From the IMG/VR virus record IMGVR_UViG_3300018080_000038, positions 1-46,539 of that record: a stretch of DNA of 46,539 bases. The stretch is one strand, 5' to 3'. Source of the stretch: a virus. Made by a program: the position numbers and the translations under genes. The notes beneath the pieces were generated by a model. That model searched no databases, was not told the origin of the DNA, and worked only from the letters and a program-made list of their open reading frames with translations. This document shows positions 17,310 to 23,150 of the stretch, piece by piece. Within the stretch, counting starts at the first letter, position 1; every line of letters begins with the position of its first letter.

Positions 17310-17666
17310 ATGGACAACTGGATAATACAACTCGGAGTCGGCGGTATATTTGCGGTTCTGATAATAAGAGAATTCGTCAATCTTTTGGCGAAGATGAAGG
17401 GGAACGATTCCAAGCCGACAGGAACGAACCCTCAAATCTGTCAGGACATAAAATCGATAACGATCGACACGAACGATAAAGTCAAGGAGATCCATTCCAT
17501 CCAATCGCAAAAGGATGCGGACGGATTACCGCTTTCCTATTTCCCGAGATCGATAGCGAAGAGTCAAGAAAAAATAGCGAAAGATCAAGCCGTGACCGCT
17601 CAGCACATGAAGACGATAGCGGACGCGGTAACAGAGCTCAAAAAAGAAAGGAGCCATAATGGATGA
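17310..17666 (+). CDS. Membrane-anchored small protein, holin-cluster candidate
   Basis: 118 residues with one N-terminal membrane helix (about residues 4-22, IIQLGVGGIFAVLIIREF), then a soluble, charged, helical tail from about residue 30. This resembles single-span accessory proteins in phage lysis cassettes, and some class III holins. It lies between the spanin-like gene and the 75-residue membrane protein, with AGGAGG before the ATG. No catalytic motif is visible. Function is inferred from topology and neighbours only. Confidence 0.6.
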   Translation: MDNWIIQLGVGGIFAVLIIREFVNLLAKMKGNDSKPTGTNPQICQDIKSITIDTNDKVKEIHSIQSQKDADGLPLSYFPRSIAKSQEKIAKDQAVTAQHMKTIADAVTELKKERSHNG

Positions 17667-17886
17667 AGAGAAAAAATCGTTTAAGGACAAAGTAGTTGGA
17701 ACTCTGGAGAGACTGTACGGCAGCGCGGAGAACGCGCTCAAGGCCGTGACGTCCAAACGCGCATACGTGATCGGGGCTCTCGTTTATCTCGGCATCAGCG
17801 AGATGGACTGGAGAAAATTTCTCGGACTCTGCGCGCTCGGATGCGTGTTCATCTGGAGCGAAACGAAGAGAAAACCGAAGGAGTGA
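17659..17886 (+). CDS. Small membrane protein, holin candidate (75 aa)
   Basis: A 75-residue protein with a charged N terminus (about 1-33), two short hydrophobic segments (about 35-46 and 53-65) and a Lys/Arg/Glu-rich C terminus. The size, two hydrophobic stretches and charged tail fit a class II holin. It overlaps the preceding gene by eight bases and is the last gene before the terminator at 17930-17977, so it closes the late transcript. Confidence 0.6.
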   Translation: MDEEKKSFKDKVVGTLERLYGSAENALKAVTSKRAYVIGALVYLGISEMDWRKFLGLCALGCVFIWSETKRKPKE

Positions 17887-17929
17887 CGGGCACGTGGCGC
17901 GCATAGCGCGTCGCCCGGATCTCTGGCGG

Positions 17930-17977
17930 GGAGGGTATCAGGCGTCTGTCGGCCACCTGATCCCTCCTCTTTTTTTT
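17930..17977 (+). terminator. Strong rho-independent terminator of the late operon
   Basis: GGAGGG-T-ATCAGG (17930-17942) pairs with CCTGATCCCTCC (17956-17967), a 12-bp stem with a one-base bulge, followed by T8 at 17970-17977. It lies 43 bases after the last late gene and separates it from the early promoter. Confidence 0.9.
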
Positions 17978-18038
17978 CGAAAAAGGCCGAATTCCCACAC
18001 CCCTATAAATGCCCGTTTTCGGGATCTCCCGGCCGAAA

Positions 18039-18074
18039 CTGATCTTTTTAGACAAAAACCCTGATCTTTTTAGA
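18039..18074. repeat. Two 14-bp direct repeats upstream of the early promoter
   Basis: CTGATCTTTTTAGA occurs at 18039-18052 and again at 18061-18074, start-to-start distance 22 bp, about two helical turns, so both copies face the same side of DNA. They end ten bases before the -35 element at 18084, a position suited to an activator or a phage regulator. Confidence 0.85.
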
Positions 18075-18083
18075 AAAATACAC

Positions 18084-18111
18084 TGGACAACCCTCCGGCG
18101 CATTCTATAAT
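18084..18111 (+). promoter_or_regulatory. Sigma70-like early promoter
   Basis: TGGACA (18084-18089), 16-base spacer, TATAAT (18106-18111). It is five of six plus six of six matches to consensus and lies after the terminator and before the replication region. Transcription should begin near 18118, leaving a leader of about 145 bases to the ATG at 18263. Confidence 0.8.
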
Positions 18112-18135
18112 ATAGGGTAAGTATTTAACAATTTA

Positions 18136-18221
18136 TGAGGGTGCGAGCGTGAACGATATTACTTCACAACGGCAAGCAGGTAGCGGGAGGCGTGCACTCC
18201 ATCTGGATGCTCGCACCCTCA
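18136..18221 (+). promoter_or_regulatory. Long-range stem in the early leader RNA
   Basis: The 13 bases at 18136-18148 are perfectly complementary to 18209-18221; a G-U and a U-A pair extend this to 15 pairs, closing a 56-nt loop. The left arm contains a GAGGG ribosome site placed seven bases before GTG 18149, so pairing would hide that start. This may be a leader switch or an mRNA-stabilising structure. Confidence 0.65.
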
Positions 18222-18262
18222 CTCCTGCTCCTGCTGCCGGCCATTTAATCGGAGGGTTAAAA

Positions 18263-18445
18263 ATGGATAAGGAAACAAAGGAAAGAATGGACGGGCTTCA
18301 CAGCCAGGATGCAGAACGTCGTTTCAGAGACGCGACTGCTGAAATGGTTCACGAACTTAAAAAGGAAGGGTTCGATGAATACGAGATCCACGAATTCCTT
18401 CAGGAACTGACAAAGGACAGTTTTGTAAAATCCTTTTTTAAATAA
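18263..18445 (+). CDS. Small helical protein, first early gene (60 aa)
   Basis: Not recognised. Starting at ATG 18263, with CGGAGGG eight bases upstream, it encodes 60 mostly helical charged residues, including HELKKEGFDEYEIHEFLQEL. A GTG start at 18149 would add 38 residues with low-complexity, unlikely composition, though its GAGGG site is also good. As the first product of the strong early promoter it may act on the host soon after infection; that is inference. Confidence 0.7.
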   Translation: MDKETKERMDGLHSQDAERRFRDATAEMVHELKKEGFDEYEIHEFLQELTKDSFVKSFFK

Positions 18446-18472
18446 ACATACCTTTTATTAGGAGGGCAAACC

Positions 18473-18742
18473 ATGGTATGTGATCTCAGGGCAAAAGAAG
18501 AGAGGGCAAGACGCGAACGCGAGCGTCAACTCGAAGAGCTGGAACAACAGCTCAAAAACAAATCAGCTCAGATCGTTAGAAACGGCAACACCGTCACGAT
18601 CGAGGGTTGGTCCACGCGCGGAGGCTGGTGCGACGCCTGCGCGATCCGGAAGCTCCGGAATTCAGACGACGCCTTTATCCGTCATCAGGTTGCTGCTGCG
18701 GCACCGGCGGGTCAGGCACTCACGTACGGACACGGTCATTAA
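18473..18742 (+). CDS. Small CxxC protein (89 aa)
   Basis: Not recognised. The first 30 residues form a charged helix rich in Arg and Glu. Residues 35-65 contain GWSTRGGWCDACAIRKL, a single CxxC with nearby His, then an Ala-rich end with three His. The pattern could bind a metal, perhaps as a dimer. AGGAGGG lies before the ATG. It is placed just upstream of the AAA+ ATPase gene and could be its partner or substrate adaptor. Confidence 0.65.
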   Translation: MVCDLRAKEERARRERERQLEELEQQLKNKSAQIVRNGNTVTIEGWSTRGGWCDACAIRKLRNSDDAFIRHQVAAAAPAGQALTYGHGH

Positions 18743-18756
18743 TCGGAGGGTTAACA

Positions 18757-20280
18757 ATGACTAATTATTTAGAAGAAATCGAAGTTGCGATGCGGGCAAA
18801 GACCGGCATCGTATGGTTGCGGACTCCGGAAGAAGTCAGAGTCGAAAGATCTCTGGTCCCGATCGCCGACAGGCTCCAGTATGAGCTCTGGACATGGACG
18901 GTCACGAAGGGAGTCGAAAGAGTCGGACAGACGAACCAGATCAAAAAAGACGAGACTCGCCCGTTCGACGGAGCGATGGACTGGCTGTCCGGATACGAGA
19001 ACCGCGTCATCCTGATCGCGAAGGATGCCGGCGCGTGGTTGTCAGATCCGATCGCGAAAAGGAAGGCTCGGGACATCCATCTCGATCTTCAGAGTATGCC
19101 GAAGGATAAAGCGAAACAGATCCTGATCGTCGATCAGGAGGCTCCCGGACAAGGGTTGAATCTCTTTACCTTTATAGAGTGCTCGCTTCCGGATCGCGAA
19201 GAGATGGCAGCGATACTGGAAAGCGTTATGACCTGGGCTCCTCCGAAGGCCATCCAGGATGTGAAGAAGAACGGGAACCGGGACGATATAATCGGCGCAA
19301 TGCTCGGCCTTACTTCCGAGGATGCAGCAAACGCTCTCGCGCGATCTCTCGCAGCGACTGGGCTGTTCAAGCCGGATCTTATATCGAAGGAAAAGGCTCA
19401 GGTGGTTAAAGGCTCCGGCCTCGAATGGTACGAGCCAGACGAAAGAGGGATGAACGCTGTTGGCGGAATGGATCGCCTGAAGGCTTCTCTCGTCGTCCGG
19501 AAAAAGGCTTTCGGTCAAGAGGCGAAGAAGTACGGCCTCCCGGCTCCGAAGGGTTTTCTGCTCGTCGGAATTCCCGGCTGCGGGAAGAGCCTGACCGCCA
19601 AGTGCATCGCGAATACGTGGAACCTTCCTTTATTAAGGATGGACGTGGGCGCGCTGTTCGGAAAATACGTTGGAGAGTCCGAGGGAAAGATCCGGACGGC
19701 TCTCCAGACTGCGGAGGCGATCGCTCCGTGCATCCTCTGGGTGGACGAGATCGAGAAGGCTTTCGCTCAGGGTTCCGGGGAAACCGACGGAGGAACATCC
19801 ACGCGCGTCTTCGGAGCCTTCCTGACCTGGATGCAGGAACGGAAAGACGGAGTGTTCATCATAGCCACTTCGAACGACATCTCGAAGCTCCCGCCGGAGT
19901 TCCTCCGCGCCGGTCGCTGGGATGATCTCTGGTTCGTCGATCTTCCGAACGTAAAAGAGCGCGAGGAGATCTCAAGGGTTATGGCGAAAAAGTTCGAACC
20001 CTGCAAGAACGCAGATGAAGTCAAAATCGCGGAGATGTCGGACGGATACACCGGCTCGGAAATCGAGCAGGCCTTCATCGACGCAATGTATATTGCTTTC
20101 GAGGACGACGCTCGCGAAGTCGAGACTCTCGATATTTGCGAAGCCGTCAAGAGTCGAGTCCCTCTCTCGCAGACGATGCGTGAGAAGATCGACGAATTGA
20201 AGAAGTGGGCAAAGGGGCGCGCTCGTGTCGCCTCGAGCTCGGAAACAGTTTCAGCCGAAATTGGTCGTTCAATCGAATAA
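18757..20280 (+). CDS. AAA+ ATPase, Ycf46/FtsH-like
   Basis: 507 residues from ATG 18757 (CGGAGGG upstream; the longer frame from 18607 overlaps the previous gene and is rejected). The N-terminal 220 residues match the start of Ycf46-type ATPases (YLEEIEVAMRAKTGIVWLRT..E..RVE). The AAA core has Walker A GIPGCGKS (271-278), a pore-loop FGKYVGESEG (301-310), Walker B ILWVDE (326-331), sensor IIATSN near 375 and a GRWD arginine-finger region. Such phage ATPases likely form hexamers that remodel protein or nucleoprotein complexes. The exact substrate is unknown. Its position at the head of the early operon suggests host takeover or replication control. Confidence 0.88.
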   Translation: MTNYLEEIEVAMRAKTGIVWLRTPEEVRVERSLVPIADRLQYELWTWTVTKGVERVGQTNQIKKDETRPFDGAMDWLSGYENRVILIAKDAGAWLSDPIAKRKARDIHLDLQSMPKDKAKQILIVDQEAPGQGLNLFTFIECSLPDREEMAAILESVMTWAPPKAIQDVKKNGNRDDIIGAMLGLTSEDAANALARSLAATGLFKPDLISKEKAQVVKGSGLEWYEPDERGMNAVGGMDRLKASLVVRKKAFGQEAKKYGLPAPKGFLLVGIPGCGKSLTAKCIANTWNLPLLRMDVGALFGKYVGESEGKIRTALQTAEAIAPCILWVDEIEKAFAQGSGETDGGTSTRVFGAFLTWMQERKDGVFIIATSNDISKLPPEFLRAGRWDDLWFVDLPNVKEREEISRVMAKKFEPCKNADEVKIAEMSDGYTGSEIEQAFIDAMYIAFEDDAREVETLDICEAVKSRVPLSQTMREKIDELKKWAKGRARVASSSETVSAEIGRSIE

Positions 20281-20292
20281 AGGAGTACAGAC

Positions 20293-21156
20293 ATGACAAA
20301 AGCTAATTACATAAAAGATGGTTACCTGGTTGTTGGCGGGATCTCGCAGAGAGGTTGCGTCAGTTACACGCATTCCGGACGGAAGAAAAACGAGTCCGGC
20401 GAAAGACTCGAAGAGGACTGGGAGACACACAAGGTTGTTCTCTCGGTTGACGAACAGAAGAACCTCTCCTCAACGAGGAGACTCCTCCGGAGGAAGATCT
20501 CGAGTCTGGGATCTATTATAAACGATTTCGGGATATACGTTCCGCGCGAGGCCGGGAACGAACTCGAAGCTGCAATCAGCGTCGCGAACGAAGGAGTCCG
20601 GGAGTACAACAAAAAAGCGAAGTACACCAGGCTGCAGGCCAACTTCACGGTCTTCGAGATCGGAGGCGGTGACGAGCGCGTCGCGAAAGCTCTCTATGAC
20701 AACACGGTTAATCTTCTCGACGATATGAACGAGGCGATCGAGAAGGGCGACATTAAGGCTCTTCGCTATTCTATAAAAAGGATGCGCGGGATCTCGAGCG
20801 TACTTCCTCCCCAGACCGGGAAGAAACTCGCAGCTCAGATTAAGGAAGCGCGCGAGGCAGCGAAAGAGGCGGTCAAGGCCCAGAGCGAATCGGGCAGCGA
20901 GAAGCAGAAACTCGAGAAGGCGGTCAAGGCTCTTAAAAAGGTGAGCGTCAACGGTCTGAGGATCTCGCTCGTCGAGACGGTCACGAAGATGGACAAGAGC
21001 GCGAAGAAAGCAAGCTATGTCCCGGACGCGGATCTGATAAAGGCTCGGCAGATCGAGGTCGAGATGAAGAAGGAGACGCCGAAAAAGAAGGCCTCGAAAA
21101 AGAGCCCGAAAAAGAGCTCGAAGAAGGCCTCGAAGAAGGGAGGAACCCGGAAATGA
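20293..21156 (+). CDS. Unknown protein with histone H1-like Lys-rich tail (287 aa)
   Basis: Not recognised as a family. Residues 1-95 are mixed. Residues about 95-250 are strongly helical with Lys/Glu/Ala repeats. The last 35 residues are built of KK(A/S/T)(S/P)KK units, like the tails of histone H1-like and AlgP-type DNA-binding proteins. It likely binds nucleic acid. It starts 12 bases after the AAA+ gene with AAAGGAG upstream, and the pair could work together on nucleoids. A similar Lys/Thr/Val-rich tail sits at the N terminus of the gene at 21600. Confidence 0.7.
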   Translation: MTKANYIKDGYLVVGGISQRGCVSYTHSGRKKNESGERLEEDWETHKVVLSVDEQKNLSSTRRLLRRKISSLGSIINDFGIYVPREAGNELEAAISVANEGVREYNKKAKYTRLQANFTVFEIGGGDERVAKALYDNTVNLLDDMNEAIEKGDIKALRYSIKRMRGISSVLPPQTGKKLAAQIKEAREAAKEAVKAQSESGSEKQKLEKAVKALKKVSVNGLRISLVETVTKMDKSAKKASYVPDADLIKARQIEVEMKKETPKKKASKKSPKKSSKKASKKGGTRK

Positions 21157-21186
21157 GGGTATTTCCGGCCTACACCAGCGATTATA

Positions 21187-21220
21187 GGGCTATTTGGGCA
21201 GGATTCACCTGCCCAAGCCC
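21187..21220 (+). terminator. GC-rich hairpin, possible attenuator
   Basis: GGGC-(TAT)-TTGGGCAGG pairs with CCTGCCCAA-GCCC across a five-base loop, 13 pairs with a 3-nt bulge. Only GTTT follows, so it is a weak intrinsic terminator at best and may be a pause or processing site. A perfect 12-bp palindrome, CGGAGATCTCCG, follows at 21226-21237. Confidence 0.5.
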
Positions 21221-21315
21221 GTTTCCGGAGATCTCCGACGAGAAGGACGTCCGGATCTCCACGGCCTTAAACAGGCTATAAACAGGTGAGACCAATTTTA
21301 AAGGAGGGCATTTAT

Positions 21316-21507
21316 ATGGCAAGCCAAATCAAGAAACGGCTCCGGAAGGGCAAGGACAAAGTTGTCCACGTCGTCAACGATCTTCGGAAGGAAATCGAGG
21401 ATGATAAAGACGGGAAGATCCCGCTGAAAGTTCGCGGGTTGATCCATCAGGCTCGGGATCTTTTAATCGACGCGACGAACAAGCTCACCGAAGCTATTCA
21501 CGAATAG
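21316..21507 (+). CDS. Small basic helical protein (63 aa)
   Basis: Not recognised. ATG 21316 has AAAGGAGGG upstream; an upstream ATG frame start at 21286 lacks this and is rejected. The 63 residues are basic at the N terminus (KKRLRKGKDK) and otherwise helical and amphipathic, suggesting a nucleic-acid or membrane surface contact. The G of its TAG stop is also the first base of the hammerhead ribozyme that follows. Confidence 0.65.
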   Translation: MASQIKKRLRKGKDKVVHVVNDLRKEIEDDKDGKIPLKVRGLIHQARDLLIDATNKLTEAIHE

Positions 21508-21572
21508 CCGAAACGCCCGGAGAGATCCGGGCGTCCGTCCGGGACGATCTCCGGACGCTGACGAGGCAGATC
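21507..21572 (+). ncRNA. Type II hammerhead ribozyme 1
   Basis: Core elements are all present in order: GAAA (21510-21513); stem III ACGCCCGG/CCGGGCGT (21513-21520/21527-21534, including the A15.1-U16.1 pair); cleavage base C17 at 21535; stem I CGTCCGG/CCGGACG (21536-21542/21551-21557); CTGACGA (21558-21564); open stem II GCC/GGC (21507-21509/21565-21567). Loop I GATCT (21546-21550) pairs with AGATC (21568-21572), the pseudoknot expected of type II hammerheads. Predicted cut is after 21535. It lies between two early genes and should cleave their shared mRNA. Confidence 0.9.
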
Positions 21573-21599
21573 CCTCAAAGCCGACAGTTGGAGAAAAAA

Positions 21600-21947
21600 A
21601 TGGCGAAGGCGAAGGCGAAGAAAAAGACGGTGAAGAAAAAGACGGTAAAGAAATCACCGGCGAAGAGCAAGCAGCCAGAACTGGAAAAGAAGCCGGCACC
21701 CGGGAAACTCTTCCCGGAGGCGAAGATGCCGAAAGACATGGTTGCGCTCGCGAAGAAGATGAAGAGTGCCGAACTCGAGAGGAAGCGTCAAGGCGGAATC
21801 GAGAACGAGGCGCGCGAACTTCTCTGCGCGAAAATGATCCAGAAAGGCTTCAGTCGTTTTCTTGTAGAGGTCGGAGGACAGGACTATGAATTCGAGCTCA
21901 AGGAGCTGACCAAAGTAACGTCACACAAGATGGACGACGAAGAGTAA
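21600..21947 (+). CDS. Lys-rich small protein flanked by two ribozymes (115 aa)
   Basis: Not recognised. ATG 21600 is preceded by TTGGAG; a TTG reading from 21588 would include the ribosome site and is rejected. The first 20 residues are (A/V/T)KK repeats like a histone H1 tail, then a linker rich in Pro, then a helical and beta segment (about 45-115) containing FLVEVGGQDYEFELKEL. It probably binds nucleic acid. It is the only gene between the two hammerhead ribozymes, so it would sit alone on a roughly 441-nt RNA after cleavage. Confidence 0.7.
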   Translation: MAKAKAKKKTVKKKTVKKSPAKSKQPELEKKPAPGKLFPEAKMPKDMVALAKKMKSAELERKRQGGIENEARELLCAKMIQKGFSRFLVEVGGQDYEFELKELTKVTSHKMDDEE

Positions 21948-22017
21948 CCGAAACGCGGGGAGCCGTCCCCCGCGTCTCCGGGGAATAGGATCAGCCCCGG
22001 ACTGACGAGGACGATCC
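21948..22017 (+). ncRNA. Type II hammerhead ribozyme 2
   Basis: Same arrangement as element 1 with different paired bases: GAAA (21950-21953); stem III ACGCGGGG/CCCCGCGT (21953-21960/21968-21975); C17 at 21976; stem I TCCGGGG/CCCCGGA (21977-21983/21995-22001); CTGACGA (22002-22008); open stem II CC/GG (21948-21949/22009-22010), only two pairs. Loop I GGATC (21988-21992) pairs with GATCC (22013-22017). Core bases are unchanged while helix bases covary relative to element 1, which is strong support. Predicted cut is after 21976, upstream of the ribosome site of the nuclease gene. Confidence 0.9.
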
Positions 22018-22043
22018 GAAACTGTTCTATTAAGGAGGGCAAG

Positions 22044-23102
22044 ATGGCAAAGAAGATTTTAACCTATTCATCGATGAGCTGCGCGAAGACGTGCTTGAGG
22101 ATGTATCGCTTTCGATACGTTCTCGGACTTCGCAAACAGGTCGTGGACACCCCACTCTATGTCGGGAAGATGTTCCACGAGGGACTCGAGAAAAAAGAGA
22201 TCCCGAAGAAACCGGAGAACCCGGACTGGCTCGGACTCGAAGGAGACTGGGACGCGGACAAGTACAAGTTCGATTGCGATTATCAGCTCGCGTGCGCTAT
22301 GGTCAACGCGTATCTCGAATACTGGTCAGACGACGCGGTCGAAACGATCAAGGCTGAGTGGGAATTTAAAAATCCGATCGGAAATCCCGAGACGTCCGGA
22401 TCTTCGCGAACGTTCGACACCGCCGGGAAGATCGATAAGATCGTCAAGCTCCCTGACGGGAGGATCGCGATAATGGAGCACAAGACGACGAGCGACGATC
22501 TCGATCCGGAGGGAGCGTACTGGCGGAAGCTCCGGATGGACCAACAGATCTCTCACTATTTCCTTGCGATCCAAGAATACTCCCCAGCCGATACAGTTCT
22601 CTATGACGTGACACGGCGTCCGGCTCTTAGGCCGAAAACGATCCCGAACCTCGACAAGGACGGGAAGAAGATCGTTCACGACGGAGACGGGAACCGGATG
22701 TTTAAAAAGAACGGCGATCCGTATGAGTCCGGAGACGAGAAGAAGGGACGGTTCCTGCAGACGAGATCTGAGAGCCCGGAGGAGTACGGACTCCGCGTGT
22801 TCAACGAGATGTCCTCGAACCCGGAGAGATACTTCTGCCGGCGCGAAGTTCCGAGGCTCCAGCAGGATCTCGACGAGTACAAATATGAGCTCTGGCAACA
22901 GCAGCAGATGATCGGAGATTGTTATCGAAACGATCGTTGGTTCAAAAATACCGGAGCCTGTTTCAAATGGAATAAGCCGTGCCCGTATTTCGACATCTGC
23001 ACGGCAGGGTTAGAAGTAAACGAAGGCGATGACGCCCCATTAGGTTTTGAATTCGGAGAGAAACACGCGGAGCTCTCGATCAGGGAAGGAGGTGAGGAGT
23101 AA
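22044..23102 (+). CDS. PD-(D/E)XK nuclease, RecB/Cas4-like
   Basis: 352 residues. The nuclease core shows Asp131 in GKIDKIVKL and Glu145-x-Lys147 in IMEHKTT, then a helix with DQQISHYFLAIQ that matches the QxxxY-type motif. Cys13 and Cys17 near the N terminus and a C-terminal Cys cluster (CFKWNKPCPYFDIC) suggest an iron-sulfur cluster as in Cas4/AddB-type enzymes. It is expected to be an exonuclease in recombination-dependent replication. AAGGAGGG precedes the ATG. The next genes are a Sak4-like ATPase and a likely SSB, so the three probably form a recombination module. Confidence 0.9.
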   Translation: MAKKILTYSSMSCAKTCLRMYRFRYVLGLRKQVVDTPLYVGKMFHEGLEKKEIPKKPENPDWLGLEGDWDADKYKFDCDYQLACAMVNAYLEYWSDDAVETIKAEWEFKNPIGNPETSGSSRTFDTAGKIDKIVKLPDGRIAIMEHKTTSDDLDPEGAYWRKLRMDQQISHYFLAIQEYSPADTVLYDVTRRPALRPKTIPNLDKDGKKIVHDGDGNRMFKKNGDPYESGDEKKGRFLQTRSESPEEYGLRVFNEMSSNPERYFCRREVPRLQQDLDEYKYELWQQQQMIGDCYRNDRWFKNTGACFKWNKPCPYFDICTAGLEVNEGDDAPLGFEFGEKHAELSIREGGEE

Positions 23103-23150
23103 TCGACCGCGATTTTTTATTTAACATTTTTCAAATAGGAGAAAAAAGAA

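Larger units (their letters stand above)
17887..18262. other. Main intergenic region (376 bp)
   Basis: It holds, in order, a GC-rich imperfect hairpin (17887-17918), the terminator, an AT-rich stretch, the paired direct repeats, the promoter, and a structured leader. No certain gene is present. A GTG frame from 18149 with a good GAGGG site joins the next gene in frame, and another frame (18153-18248) encodes a short hydrophobic segment; neither is convincing as a gene. Confidence 0.7.
18231..18759. repeat. Duplicated gene-start element TTAATCGGAGGGTTA
   Basis: TTAATCGGAGGGTTA followed by (A/C)AATG occurs at about 18245-18265 before the 60-aa gene and again at about 18739-18759 before the AAA+ gene, differing at one base. 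Both copies contain a TTAA on each side of the ribosome site. It may reflect duplication of the start region or a shared translational control site. Confidence 0.6.

Noticed and set aside
18607-18756. N-terminal 50-residue extension of the AAA+ ATPase
   Set aside because: It overlaps the CxxC protein gene in another frame, has Arg-rich low-quality composition, and the ATG at 18757 has a clear ribosome site and matches the family's N terminus.
21187-21237. A third, degenerate hammerhead upstream of ribozyme 1
   Set aside because: Two hairpins and CCGACGAG are present, but there is no GAAA before the first stem and U4 of the core is replaced by C.
22002-22022. Hammerhead 2 with closed stem II using GGA/TCC and the second GAAAC downstream
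   Set aside because: It offers CUGACGA, a 3-bp stem II and GAAAC, but the following bases cannot form stem III with the strand before the cleavage site; the permuted type II fold pairs far better.
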